The notes under the pieces were generated by a model that did not search any database, had not been told where the DNA came from, and worked only from the letters and a program-made list of their open reading frames with translations. The translations under genes were made by a program, and so were the position numbers. Positions 1-8,295 of a stretch of DNA of 64,000 nt are shown here, piece by piece (the stretch's first letter is position 1; every line of letters begins with the position of its first letter). Source of the DNA: CAWHOW01 sp963831005 (GTDB lineage: Bacteria > Bacteroidota > Bacteroidia > Bacteroidales > CG2-30-32-10); assembly GCA_963831005.1 (NCBI GenBank), contig CAWHOW010000034.1:62001-126000 (forward strand), in the 5' to 3' direction.

Positions 1-127
1 GTGTTACCTGTGCACCTTGTTTGTACAGGGTGACATCTTTGATGGTTGTTTCCACTTTCTTGTTTGCAAGCTGCGCGAATGTTGCGTGTGCAAGAATAAG
101 CAGGATAAATGTGATTGTCTTTTTCAT
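1..127 (-). CDS. N-terminal part of a secreted DUF4139-like protein (cut by window edge)
   Basis: The reverse strand reads from an ATG at 127 into a signal peptide (MKKTITFILLILAHATFAQ) followed by a segment with VETTIKDVTLYKQGAQVT. This segment resembles the start of the mucoidy-inhibitor/DUF4139 family, whose members begin with a short beta strand carrying V-x-V-Y-x-x-G-A-x-V. Only 42 codons lie in the window, so the family call rests on this short motif. The cell location is inferred as periplasm or outer surface because of the signal peptide. The function is unknown. Confidence 0.6.
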   Translation of the reverse strand, partial: MKKTITFILLILAHATFAQLANKKVETTIKDVTLYKQGAQVT

Positions 128-445
128 GTGTTTATTTTTTAATTGATTTCTATTAGCACTTATTAGATAAGAAAAAAATCATAATTCCATAAGTGAAATT
201 AAACAAATTATAAAAAGAGCCATGTTAAAATCCGCCTGATCATCTGAAAATAACAATAAGTCAATATGTTCTATGTAGTACGAGCTCTGTTCGTGCACGC
301 CTGCATGTCATTTATTTAGTAGGGGGTCACAAGTAGTGAGATACGTTAGTATCCTTAATCTCTATTCTGCATTCTTAATTATTAGAACTCTATGGTCAAT
401 AATTAGTATATTTGAATTCGTTTTAAAAAAGAAAAATTTAATTTT
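128..445. other. Divergent intergenic region, nothing clear
   Basis: AT-rich spacer between two divergently read genes. It must hold promoters for both. I see no strong hairpin, tandem repeat or RNA gene in it. A short imperfect dyad (gagctctgttcgtgc) near 290 is not convincing. Confidence 0.5.
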
Positions 446-994
446 ATGAGCGAAAACCTGAGCGTTGGAACCCGCATAGATCACGACAAATACGGGGAAG
501 GAATTATAAGTAAAGTTACACTTACTGATTTCGAAGTTTTTTTTGCACGCGGTGGCAAAGTTGAATTCTCCCGTTCGAGCAGCAATTATGAAATACTGGA
601 AAGTCCTGAACTGCCAACAGCTTCCGGCAATGACGAAGGAGTGGATATAGACAGGCTGGAAAGAGTAGTATCCTATGTGCTGGATAAGTATAATGCTTTG
701 CAGGAAGTTGTTCCTATGGGCGATAAATGGACAGGGGGAAAACTGGTAATGCAACCCGGTAACATGGCTTTGCAGTCGAAGGAGATCCCGATTGAAGCAT
801 TCTTCCATAAGATAGTTATGCTGCGCGACCGGCTAAGGGTGCTGGAACAAAACATCAATTCGAATGAAAAGCTTACCGACGAAGACAAGATAAACCTACA
901 GCAATACATTACCCGCATTTACGGCAGCCTTACAACGTTTAATGTTTTATTTTCCGAAAAGGAACACTATTTTGTAGGGGCAGGAAGCAAGTGA
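446..994 (+). CDS. Conserved Bacteroidota hypothetical protein with a Tudor/CarD-like N-terminus
   Basis: A 182-residue soluble protein. Residues 5-45 (GTRIDHDKYGEGIISKV, then FEVFFARGGKVEFSRSS) look like the small beta-barrel seen at the C-terminus of UvrD/PcrA helicases and in CarD-like proteins, where H-x-x-Y-G-x-G is typical. That fold often contacts RNA polymerase or nucleic acid. Residues 70-182 are predicted helical, with no recognised motif. There is no signal peptide or membrane segment. I cannot name a function; a role in nucleic-acid or polymerase binding is only an inference from the N-terminal motif. The start is supported by an ATG just after an A-rich leader. Confidence 0.7.
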   Translation: MSENLSVGTRIDHDKYGEGIISKVTLTDFEVFFARGGKVEFSRSSSNYEILESPELPTASGNDEGVDIDRLERVVSYVLDKYNALQEVVPMGDKWTGGKLVMQPGNMALQSKEIPIEAFFHKIVMLRDRLRVLEQNINSNEKLTDEDKINLQQYITRIYGSLTTFNVLFSEKEHYFVGAGSK

Positions 995-1035
995 TAGTAA
1001 ATGATACGAAATAAATTACAGATGTTCTTTGACTT

Positions 1036-1043
1036 TATATTTG
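1036..1043 (+). promoter_or_regulatory. Bacteroidota -7 box (TATATTTG)
   Basis: TATATTTG matches the TAnnTTTG -7 element and lies 10 bases before the start codon of the secreted hypothetical gene at 1054. This implies a very short leader. No clear -33 TTG is seen at the ideal distance. Confidence 0.4.
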
Positions 1044-1053
1044 TGTAAAAACG

Positions 1054-1578
1054 ATGAAGAAAACAATATTGATTTTTACAATTCTTTTCTCATTGCAGGG
1101 ATTTGCACAAACCCTGCAGGAAAATAAAACAGATGATAATACGAAGTCAGCAGTGAAAAGAACTTCCTGGGAAAAGCTGGTATACCAGTTGAACTCAGTA
1201 AAATTCACTTGCTATTTTCGCTTTTCAAAAATAGACAGTTCGTATTTTATGGACATCAAGTTAGTGAACGGAGGTAATGAATTTTCAATAGATAAGAACA
1301 ATAAATTGATGCTGAGATTATCAAATGATACCTTGTATACCTTGTTCAATACAACTTATGTGACAACAAGTGCAGGAGCCGGCGCTGTTGGTTCGGCAGG
1401 TAGTCAGGGACTGGGAATACAAACTTCCTATTTCTCAGTCAAAGATAAAACATTTAAAATGTTGGAACGATTCCCGATAAAAAAATTCAGGATATATACT
1501 TCCGATGGCTACCTTGAATCGGATGTATTGGATAGGTTTTCCGCCATTGTAATCGCTTCAATAAAATTATTGAGATAA
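1054..1578 (+). CDS. Secreted hypothetical protein
   Basis: 174 residues beginning with a clear signal peptide (MKKTILIFTILFSLQGFAQ, cleavage after the FAQ). The mature part is beta-rich and has a glycine/alanine-rich stretch around residues 107-120 (SAGAGAVGSAGSQGLG). There is no lipobox and no T9SS sorting domain. I do not recognise a family. It is probably periplasmic. It stands alone, with a -7-like box immediately upstream and a convergent ctaB downstream. Confidence 0.65.
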   Translation: MKKTILIFTILFSLQGFAQTLQENKTDDNTKSAVKRTSWEKLVYQLNSVKFTCYFRFSKIDSSYFMDIKLVNGGNEFSIDKNNKLMLRLSNDTLYTLFNTTYVTTSAGAGAVGSAGSQGLGIQTSYFSVKDKTFKMLERFPIKKFRIYTSDGYLESDVLDRFSAIVIASIKLLR

Positions 1579-1666
1579 TAAAGTTTCAGATTAAGACTTC
1601 ATTAAATTAGGCGTAGCTTTAGGTATTGACAGTTGTAAATTGTGCAGGATTAGGCATTCTGCAATA

Positions 1667-2560
1667 TTATAAATGAAACACCGCCTGTATGCTCAACAGT
1701 ATCATAAAAAGCAGCATGAACAGGTTAATGGCGTTAAAGGCTTTGTTGAAATTAAGGCTTAGCCTTATGTTAAAAGTTAAGCGTGAAAACAAAACTATAA
1801 GCCATATATTGAATAAGAAAATAAGCAGGTACAATGCTGGTGAAGTAATAACATGAAAAAGAGGAAACATTAGCGTGGTCATTGCACTTGCCAGTATCCA
1901 CAAAAAAATGATACGGCTTAGTATCTTTGGTGAAACTACTTTATTGATGGATGGAAACCCTGCAGCTTCGTATTCGTCGCCATACTTTAAAAGCAGGAAC
2001 CAGAAATGAGGCACTTGCCAGATAAACAGGAAGAATGCCACTATCATGATTCTGCTGTCGAGCATAAAGCCACCAGCGGTGCACCAACCCATCAGAACAG
2101 GAATAGCACCGGTTAGTGATCCCGGCACGACAGCAAAAGGTGTAACCCGCTTTAATTTTGTATAAAATAAATTATACCAGATTATGTTGAACAAGCCTAG
2201 TAATGCACAAGTACTGCCAGAAAAAAAGTATAATATTACAAGCCCTGTAATTATGAGAATTATTGAAATGGTTAAGGCCTGTTTTATCCCAATCTTTTTT
2301 GAAGGCAATGGCCTGTGTTGTGTTCTATCCATTTTTGCATCATGATCCTTTTCCTGGCATTGGTTTAGGGCCGAAGCCCCAGATGCAAGAATGAAAACAC
2401 CCAAGCCAAGTAATAAAAGCTGCAAATGAAAGCTGCCTAAATAGATCAGATAGCCCGTAATAGCAGTGAATGTAACAGCAAGTGATACTTTTATCCTGCT
2501 TAAGGTAAGAATAATATTTAATTTAGGAAGCAGCAGTTTATTTATCTTTAATTGTTTCAA
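1667..2560 (-). CDS. ctaB: Protoheme IX farnesyltransferase (heme O synthase)
   Basis: This inner-membrane prenyltransferase adds a farnesyl group to heme b to make heme O for the terminal oxidase. The 297-residue protein is almost wholly hydrophobic, with about nine membrane segments. The UbiA-family aspartate-rich motif lies at residues 66-82 (N66, then D72-H-D74 and D78-R79-T), followed by R-P-L-P. Its start overlaps the end of coxB by 23 bases, so the two are translationally linked. It is the last gene of the oxidase cluster, where ctaB commonly sits. Heme A synthase (ctaA) is not in the window. Confidence 0.93.
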   Translation of the reverse strand: MKQLKINKLLLPKLNIILTLSRIKVSLAVTFTAITGYLIYLGSFHLQLLLLGLGVFILASGASALNQCQEKDHDAKMDRTQHRPLPSKKIGIKQALTISIILIITGLVILYFFSGSTCALLGLFNIIWYNLFYTKLKRVTPFAVVPGSLTGAIPVLMGWCTAGGFMLDSRIMIVAFFLFIWQVPHFWFLLLKYGDEYEAAGFPSINKVVSPKILSRIIFLWILASAMTTLMFPLFHVITSPALYLLIFLFNIWLIVLFSRLTFNIRLSLNFNKAFNAINLFMLLFMILLSIQAVFHL

Positions 2561-3461
2561 GATATTCCGTGATCTTTTTTATATCCTGATCTTTTAATAT
2601 ATCCTTGTAGGATTTCATAATGCCCTGCTGGTAGCCCACAACTATGTCTTTGTCGGGATCAATAATATGTGTTTTTATATAAGTGCTGTCGGCCAACACT
2701 TTTCGCTGAACACCATCGGTGGTGACATCTACATTTGCTCCATAGAGCCCCTTGAAAGTTGGACCTATTATCTTAGTGCCATCTAATGAATGGCAACCTA
2801 AACATCCATTCTTTTGCAGAATAGTCAAACCTTCATTATTGTTTTCAGTAGCTTTTTCTTTCACTGAAGCAAGCCATTTATCAAAATCTGACTGGGAAAG
2901 CACTATCACTTTCGATTCCATATAAGCATGATGAAGTCCGCAATAGGCTGAACAAAATATTTCGTATTCTCCTAATTCCTGCGGAACAAACCAAGTGTAA
3001 TTATCCTTGCCTGGCACAACATCTTCTTTTATCCTGAAATCGGGAACAAAAAAGCCATGAATAACATCCTGTGAAACAAGGTTAAGCTTCACCGGCTTAT
3101 TAATAGGCACTACAAGATTATCCGATTGTTTTTTGCCGCTATATTCAAATGTCCACTTCCACATTCGTGCAAAAACAGTTACAGGCATTGCATCCTTTGG
3201 AGCGGTGCGCATGGGAAGATAAGCTGCGTAACCATAGTAGAACATCAGGCATACCAATATCACAGGGATAGTTATCCATGTTATTTCAAGCAGAATGTTA
3301 TCCTTTATCTGAACAGCAGCTTTGTTCTTTTTCCTGTTATATTTTATGACAAAAAATATCATCAGGAAAGTTATAAGAATAAGGAAGAAGAATGAAATTC
3401 CCAATATGATAAAAAAGGTTTTATCTACACCGTGAACAAAATTGGAAGCGTTTGAAAACAT
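2538..3461 (-). CDS. coxB: caa3-type cytochrome c oxidase subunit II with fused cytochrome c domain
   Basis: Subunit II receives electrons through a binuclear CuA centre on the periplasmic side. Two membrane helices (about residues 15-40 and 58-82) precede the cupredoxin domain. CuA ligands are visible: H135, C170, C174, H178 and M181 in F-C-S-A-Y-C-G-L-H-H-A-Y-M. A C-terminal class I cytochrome c domain follows, with C220-L-G-C223-H224. This fusion defines the caa3 type, so no separate soluble cytochrome c is strictly required. 307 residues is normal for the fused form. It lies 14 bases after coxD and overlaps ctaB. Confidence 0.95.
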   Translation of the reverse strand: MFSNASNFVHGVDKTFFIILGISFFFLILITFLMIFFVIKYNRKKNKAAVQIKDNILLEITWITIPVILVCLMFYYGYAAYLPMRTAPKDAMPVTVFARMWKWTFEYSGKKQSDNLVVPINKPVKLNLVSQDVIHGFFVPDFRIKEDVVPGKDNYTWFVPQELGEYEIFCSAYCGLHHAYMESKVIVLSQSDFDKWLASVKEKATENNNEGLTILQKNGCLGCHSLDGTKIIGPTFKGLYGANVDVTTDGVQRKVLADSTYIKTHIIDPDKDIVVGYQQGIMKSYKDILKDQDIKKITEYLETIKDK

Positions 3462-3475
3462 AATAATACTTTTAA

Positions 3476-3760
3476 TTACCTGTATAAATAATCAAAAAAT
3501 GTAATAATAATAATCAAAGCGAATAAAGCGAATACCATACCCACTAATATTTTCAGCAGTATGTTCTCGTGTTTTATGTGCATGAAATATGTAACTACAA
3601 GGAAGCCTTTTATGCAGGCGATGACCAATGCAAGAACAACATTCCATACATGCAGTTCCAGTGATGTAACCAGGATAGTGATGCAAGTTAGTGACAACAG
3701 CGTTACCAAGACTATCCCTAATGTTTTATAACTTGTAATATGTGTTGCGTGTTCGCTCAT
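3476..3760 (-). CDS. coxD: Cytochrome c oxidase subunit IV (prokaryotic type)
   Basis: A 94-residue protein with three membrane segments. It carries the family signature of a Y-K-T/K-T-L-G start (HITSYKTLGIVLVTLL), a middle helix ending in K-G-F-L-V-V-T-Y-F-M-H-I-K, and a last helix ending in D-Y-L-Y. This is the small accessory subunit IV found in caa3 and caa4-type oxidases, which helps assembly of subunits I to III. It sits between coxC and coxB with gaps of 18 and 14 bases, in the usual order. Confidence 0.9.
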   Translation of the reverse strand: MSEHATHITSYKTLGIVLVTLLSLTCITILVTSLELHVWNVVLALVIACIKGFLVVTYFMHIKHENILLKILVGMVFALFALIIIITFFDYLYR

Positions 3761-3778
3761 ACTGATGCAATAATTCTA

Positions 3779-4396
3779 TTAAGTAATAAGATACAAAAGC
3801 GGGAACAAGAATATCCATATCAGGTCAACAAGATGCCAATACAATGCCCCGTTTTCAAGAAATACATATTTCCCCGGATTTACTGTTCCTTTATTTATGC
3901 GATATAAAATGATGAACAATATGGTCATACCAACTATAATATGCAGTGCATGTAAACCTGTCATAAAGAAATACAGACTGAAATAAATTAATTGTCCGTG
4001 TTCCAGCTTAAACATCAGGTCAGAGCCGGGATAAAGTCCTTCGCGAAATTTCACTCCCCATTCAAAATATTTATTCACAAGGAATACAAATGCGAGAACT
4101 ATGGTTAAGAATAATAAGCGCATGGATAATTTCTTATTATTCTTTTGCAGTGCAGTCAATGACATAGCAATAGTCATACTGCTGAAAAGAAGCACTACAG
4201 TGTTAACTGCTCCGAAGGTAACATTCAGCTCAAGCGCAGCCTGGTGAAATTCCTGGGGGTGCGCAAAGCGAAACACAGAATAAACAAGAAACAATCCGCC
4301 GAATAAAAGCAGTTCGGTGAATATGAATATCCACATGCCGAGCTTTGCGGCGAAATCGTCCCGGTGTTCTTCTGTATGTTCTATTTTCTCAGTCAT
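3779..4396 (-). CDS. coxC: Cytochrome c oxidase subunit III
   Basis: A 205-residue membrane protein with five predicted helices, the short form of subunit III common with caa3 oxidases. Diagnostic stretches are W-I-F-I-F-T-E-L-L-L-F near residues 23-33 and M-T-G-L-H-A-L-H-I-I-V-G near 145-160 (the G-L-H-x-x-H-x-x-x-G signature). It stabilises subunit I and proton pumping. It starts the downstream half of the cox genes. Upstream lies 1.46 kb of repeats that separate it from coxA, so it may need its own promoter there. Confidence 0.93.
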   Translation of the reverse strand: MTEKIEHTEEHRDDFAAKLGMWIFIFTELLLFGGLFLVYSVFRFAHPQEFHQAALELNVTFGAVNTVVLLFSSMTIAMSLTALQKNNKKLSMRLLFLTIVLAFVFLVNKYFEWGVKFREGLYPGSDLMFKLEHGQLIYFSLYFFMTGLHALHIIVGMTILFIILYRINKGTVNPGKYVFLENGALYWHLVDLIWIFLFPLLYLIT

Positions 4397-4437
4397 TAAT
4401 AATTATGTTACTGCTTATCTCCATTAAACAAGTTTAC

Positions 4438-4554
4438 TTTACCACATAGGCACAGTAGAAACATAGTAAAACACATGGCCCGATAATACCAATTGCTTCA
4501 TCGTTCTTATTGAATCTATGTGAAACCTATGTTCCTATGATACTATGTGGTAAA
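4438..4554. repeat. Palindromic element with 12-bp ends TTTACCACATAG / CTATGTGGTAAA (copy 1)
   Basis: The ends at 4438-4449 and 4543-4554 are perfect 12-bp inverted repeats. The interior holds further pieces of the same words (GAATCTATGTG, CCTATGTTCCTATG). A second copy lies at 5543-5649 with the same upstream neighbour sequence (ACTGCTTAT), so this is either a small mobile palindrome or part of a segmental duplication in the coxA-coxC gap. Confidence 0.75.
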
Positions 4555-4599
4555 CTTAATTTCACGTTTTTAATCTTTTTATATAGTAATCTATTTATA

Positions 4600-4721
4600 G
4601 AGGGGTTCTAATAATTATGAAATTCGTCATTGCGAAGGAGGAACGACTGAAGCAATCTCATTGATTTTTAGATTGCTTCACTACGTTCGCAATGACGTGC
4701 TTTGAATTTTTAGAAGTCCCC
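4600..4721 (+). mobile_element. 122-bp MITE-like element, TTAA family, copy 1 (TATA-flanked)
   Basis: Begins GAGGGGTTCTAATAATT and ends AATTTTTAGAAGTCCCC; these are imperfect inverted ends. The inside is one long hairpin: GTCATTGCGAAGGAGGAACG ... GAAGCAATCTC, loop, and the complement. It is flanked by TATA at 4596-4599 and 4722-4725, which reads as a 4-bp target duplication. Three sister copies are also exactly 122 bp. It has no coding capacity, so it depends on a transposase elsewhere. Confidence 0.8.
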
Positions 4722-4868
4722 TATATTTCATTTTACTTGACCGAAGTGGATAAGCAGTATTATGTTGTTTCTTTTTTCGTAAATATTTGATTTAAGTGCA
4801 AGCTTGTTCGTTATTCTTCATCCTGACTTAATATTCTTTAACTTTATGGCAATACTGTTAAATTTCCC

Positions 4869-5280
4869 TTCAATTATGCGAAGATTGACTTCAATTCTAC
4901 AAAGATTGACTTCAATGTAGTTTCAATTGACTTCAAATGAGTTTCATTTGACATCAAAGGAGTTTAGATTGACATCAAATCTGTTTCAATTGACTTCAAT
5001 GGAGTTTAAATTGACTTCAAAGGAGTTTAAATTGACTTCAAATCTGTTTCAATTGACTTCAATGGAGTTTAAATTGACTTCAAATTATGTCAAAGATTGA
5101 CTTCAATGTAAGTTTCACTTGACTTCAAGTAAGTTTCACTTGACTTCAAGTAAGTTTCACTTGACTTCAAGTAAGTTTCACTTTCCGGTTTTCTTGCTTC
5201 ACTTACCGGTTATCTTGTGTTACTTACCGGTTATCCTGCTTTACTTTCCGGTTTTCCTGCTTTACTTTCCGTTGCCGGAG
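4869..5280. repeat. 21-bp tandem array with three successive unit sequences
   Basis: Anchors (TTGA, later TTTC/TTAC) recur at 4885, 4906, 4927, 4948, 4969, 4990, 5011, 5032, 5053, 5074, 5097, 5119, 5140, 5161, 5182, 5203, 5224, 5245 and 5266. The spacing is 21 bp except at two places (23 and 22). The unit core starts as ATTGACTTCAA, becomes CTTGACTTCAAG at 5118 (a 12-bp dyad), then CTTTCCGGTTTTCC from 5181, without losing phase. The array lies in the coxA-coxC gap. Parts are open in one frame only because 21 is a multiple of 3; I do not call a gene. Confidence 0.9.
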
Positions 5281-5368
5281 TTTATCCTGAAACAAGTTCA
5301 GGATCTAACTTCGTTGTTTTACTTTTCAAAGAACACTGCAATAATACACTTTAAGATTTTTCTATTAA

Positions 5369-5490
5369 GAGGGGTTCTAATAATTATGAAATTCGTCATT
5401 GCGAAGGAGGAACGACTGAAGCAATCTCATTGATTTTTAGATTGCTTCACTACGTTCGCAATGACGTGCTTTGAATTTTTAGAAGTCCCA
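5369..5490 (+). mobile_element. 122-bp MITE-like element, TTAA family, copy 2
   Basis: Nearly identical to the copies at 4600 and 5675. It is flanked by TTAA at 5365-5368 and 5491-5494, a clean 4-bp target duplication. It follows directly on the end of the 21-bp array region. Confidence 0.85.
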
Positions 5491-5542
5491 TTAAGTGTTA
5501 TTTTCATTTTATTAACTGCTTATCCCCTTTAAACATGTTTAC

Positions 5543-5649
5543 TTTACCACATAGGCACAGTAGATACATAGAAAACCACATAGACGAATATTCCATTATG
5601 TGCAGTGAATCTATGTGCTGCCTATGTTCCTATGATACTATGTGGTAAA
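5543..5649. repeat. Palindromic element with TTTACCACATAG ends (copy 2)
   Basis: Second copy of the element at 4438-4554, 107 bp, again with perfect 12-bp inverted ends (5543-5554 and 5638-5649). The flanking sequence on its left also matches the flank of copy 1, and both are followed by a 122-bp element. This points to duplication of a larger block. Confidence 0.75.
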
Positions 5650-5674
5650 TAATATTTCATATTTTTAACATTAA

Positions 5675-5796
5675 GAGGGGTTCTAATAATTATGAAATTC
5701 GTCATTGCGAAGGAGGAACGACTGAAGCAATCTCATTGATTTTTAGATTGCTTCACTACGTTCGCAATGACGTGCTTTGAATTTTTAGAAGTCCCA
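5675..5796 (+). mobile_element. 122-bp MITE-like element, TTAA family, copy 3
   Basis: Same 122-bp sequence as copies 1 and 2. It is flanked by TTAA at 5671-5674 and 5797-5800. It lies only 60 bases beyond the coxA stop codon, so its hairpin would be transcribed at the 3' end of coxA mRNA and could act as a terminator or stabiliser (inference). Confidence 0.85.
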
Positions 5797-5857
5797 TTAA
5801 ATCTTGATATTTCATTTTACATGTACGAAGCAGATAAGCAGTTTTTATTATTAAATA

Positions 5858-7465
5858 CTATTTGTAATCATAAGGGTCCATATCAAGTACCTCTTCTCCT
5901 TCAAAATTTTCAAGCGGAGGAGGCGAGGGTATTTGCCACTCCAGTGTTTTTCCATTCCAGGGATTTGCCGGAGCTTTAGCGCCTTTTCTTGCAGCCAGTA
6001 CAAAATTATATACCATTAAAAGAAACCCGAATATAAAAATAAATGCGCCAATAGTGGAAACAACATGACCTACCTGGAACTGCGGCAGGTAATCGTAATA
6101 TCTTCTTGGCATGCCTTGTAATCCAATGATGAATAAAGGGAAATACAAAACGTTAAAGCCGATGAATTGAATAGCCCATGCAATATTGGCTCTTTTAAAA
6201 TTATACATTTTCCCGTATATCTTAGGAAACCAGTAATGGATTGCAGCAAAGAAAGCGAATCCCATACCCCCGAAAACTATATAATGGAAATGAGCCACCA
6301 CAAATGATGTGTCATGCACCTGCACATTAGTAGCCAATGAACCAAGCACCAACCCGGTAAGTCCGCCTATGGAGAAAAGAAAAATAAACGATAATGCATA
6401 AAGCAAAGGCGGCTTAAGATCAATGGAGCCTTTATACATGGTGGCTAACCAGTTGAATACTTTAATGGCGCTTGGCACGGCAACTAAAAACGTTAGCAGT
6501 GAAAAAAACCATACAGCAGTATTGCTCATACCCGAAGTGAACATGTGGTGGCCCCATACCAGGTAACCAACTCCAGCTATTGCAAGGCTTGAAAATGCTA
6601 TAGCCCTGTAACCATATATCCTCCTCTGGCAGAAGGTGGGTATAATTTCAGTGATAACTCCCATTGCAGGTAATATCATTATATAAACGGCAGGGTGCGA
6701 ATATATCCAGAATAGGTGCTGAAATAGAACAGGGTCGCCCCCAAGATTAGGATCAAAGAAACCTATCCTGAAAACTCTTTCAGCGATCAGCATCAGTAGA
6801 GTGATACCGATAACAGGGGTAGCCAGAACCTGTATCCATGCTGTTGCATAAATAGACCAGGGGAAAAGAGGCATTTTAAAAAAAGTCATACCGGGCGCAC
6901 GCAAACGATGTATTGTTACAATAAAATTAAGTCCTGTTAGTATGGAAGAAAACCCAAGCACAAAAGCCGCAGTAGTAGCCATAATAACATTTGTTCCGGT
7001 AGTGGTGCTATAAGGTGCATAAAACGTCCAGCCCGTATCAGGAGGACCGCTTCTTAAAAATTGTGAAAGCACTGCCAACACACAGCCAAAAATATAGATC
7101 CACCATGTGAAGATGTTTAGTCGGGGAAATGCCACATCTTTAGCTCCTATCAAAATAGGAAGGAAAAGATTCCCAAAAACAACAGAAAGCCCCGGTATCA
7201 CTACCATAAATATCATGATGATGCCATGCACAGTGAACATTCCATTGTAAGTTTGGGGACCCATGATTGTTTCACCGGGGGCTATCAGTTCAATTCTCAT
7301 CAGTAAGCCTAATATAGCTCCAACAAAGAAGAACGTAGCTATTGCATAAAGATAGAGTAACCCAATCCTTTTATGATCAGTTGAAAATATCCAGCCGAAA
7401 ATGCCTTTGTACTTTCCTTTATGTTCCAGATAACTGGTATATCCCTGAGTTGCCTCGCTATTCAT
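5858..7465 (-). CDS. coxA: Cytochrome c oxidase subunit I, A2-type heme-copper oxidase
   Basis: Catalytic subunit that reduces oxygen and pumps protons. The 535-residue protein has twelve membrane helices. Metal ligands are visible: H80 and H394 (low-spin heme), H257, H306 and H307 (CuB), and H392 (heme a3). The helix VI motif is Y255-S-H-P-A-V-Y rather than H-P-E-V-Y. This is the Y-S motif of the A2 subfamily, which lacks the D-channel glutamate. K335 of the K-channel is present. The start overlaps the SCO1 stop by 8 bases, so it is translationally coupled upstream. Downstream it is cut off from coxC by repeats. Confidence 0.96.
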   Translation of the reverse strand: MNSEATQGYTSYLEHKGKYKGIFGWIFSTDHKRIGLLYLYAIATFFFVGAILGLLMRIELIAPGETIMGPQTYNGMFTVHGIIMIFMVVIPGLSVVFGNLFLPILIGAKDVAFPRLNIFTWWIYIFGCVLAVLSQFLRSGPPDTGWTFYAPYSTTTGTNVIMATTAAFVLGFSSILTGLNFIVTIHRLRAPGMTFFKMPLFPWSIYATAWIQVLATPVIGITLLMLIAERVFRIGFFDPNLGGDPVLFQHLFWIYSHPAVYIMILPAMGVITEIIPTFCQRRIYGYRAIAFSSLAIAGVGYLVWGHHMFTSGMSNTAVWFFSLLTFLVAVPSAIKVFNWLATMYKGSIDLKPPLLYALSFIFLFSIGGLTGLVLGSLATNVQVHDTSFVVAHFHYIVFGGMGFAFFAAIHYWFPKIYGKMYNFKRANIAWAIQFIGFNVLYFPLFIIGLQGMPRRYYDYLPQFQVGHVVSTIGAFIFIFGFLLMVYNFVLAARKGAKAPANPWNGKTLEWQIPSPPPLENFEGEEVLDMDPYDYK

Positions 7466-8246
7466 TGATTTTAACTTTTACTTTTTTTCTGCGTGACCTG
7501 ATAATTAGTATGGAGAAGAGAATAAGAGCAAAGAAAATAATAATTGTTCCTGCAATCTTTAGAACATCCAGGGCATATCTTTTCCCCTGCGGATCATAGC
7601 TGAAACAGTAAAGCAGTACCCGCTGAATGGTAGGTCTTACCTGCCCTTTGTTTGCTTCTATCAATGCCATTTTCAAATCAAAGGGTAAGAAAGAAACCCC
7701 ATAAAGATAGCGTGTTATTTTCCCTTCGGGACTTACCGCTAAAATAGCTGAAGGATGAATAAAATCAAGACCTACCGACTTAATATGCAATCCCACACTG
7801 CCTAACATTTTAAATATAGTGGCGCTGTCAGTGGTCAGGAATTTCCAGTTCTCGTTCATATCCTTTGAAAATCCTTTAGTAAAGGTTGCTTTTTTCTTTC
7901 TGGCTTTTTCAGGCGTATCCCTGAAATTAAAACTGATAGTTACTACCTGGTAATCCTTTCCCAAAGTGAGATCAGTTTTTTTAATTACATCGGAAACACC
8001 TTCAAGCAAAGAACTGCAAAGGCCAGGGCAATCAAAATAAACGAATGAGAAGACGGTTGGTTTATCAACTATCTTTCGCAAAGTAACTGGTTCACCATTC
8101 TCATTCATGAACTTTAAGTCAAGAGGAATAGTGCTTCCAAGGTGTTCGGTAATTCCAACCTGATCAGTTATAACGGAATCATCCTGTGCATTTATTCTTA
8201 AAGCACAAAAGAAAATGATAAAAATAACGGCTAATTTATTTTTCAT
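7458..8246 (-). CDS. SCO1/SenC/PrrC copper chaperone for CuA assembly
   Basis: A thioredoxin-fold protein that delivers copper to the CuA site of subunit II. A signal peptide (residues 1-20) is followed by the SCO domain with C73-P-G-L-C77 in Y-F-D-C-P-G-L-C, and the distal histidine in D-F-I-H-P-S. Residues about 225-250 form a C-terminal membrane anchor ending in R-R-K-K, which is unusual because most SCO proteins are anchored at the N-terminus. It lies between the cytochrome c gene and coxA, overlapping coxA by 8 bases. Confidence 0.92.
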   Translation of the reverse strand: MKNKLAVIFIIFFCALRINAQDDSVITDQVGITEHLGSTIPLDLKFMNENGEPVTLRKIVDKPTVFSFVYFDCPGLCSSLLEGVSDVIKKTDLTLGKDYQVVTISFNFRDTPEKARKKKATFTKGFSKDMNENWKFLTTDSATIFKMLGSVGLHIKSVGLDFIHPSAILAVSPEGKITRYLYGVSFLPFDLKMALIEANKGQVRPTIQRVLLYCFSYDPQGKRYALDVLKIAGTIIIFFALILFSILIIRSRRKKVKVKINE

Positions 8247-8295
8247 GTGTTTGTTTCTTTGTTTTTAAAGGGCACATGGAATACGCCATGAATAA

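Noticed and set aside
5119..5433. A 104-codon open frame running from the 21-bp array into a MITE
   Set aside because: It is made wholly of repeat DNA and ends inside a mobile element. Not a gene.
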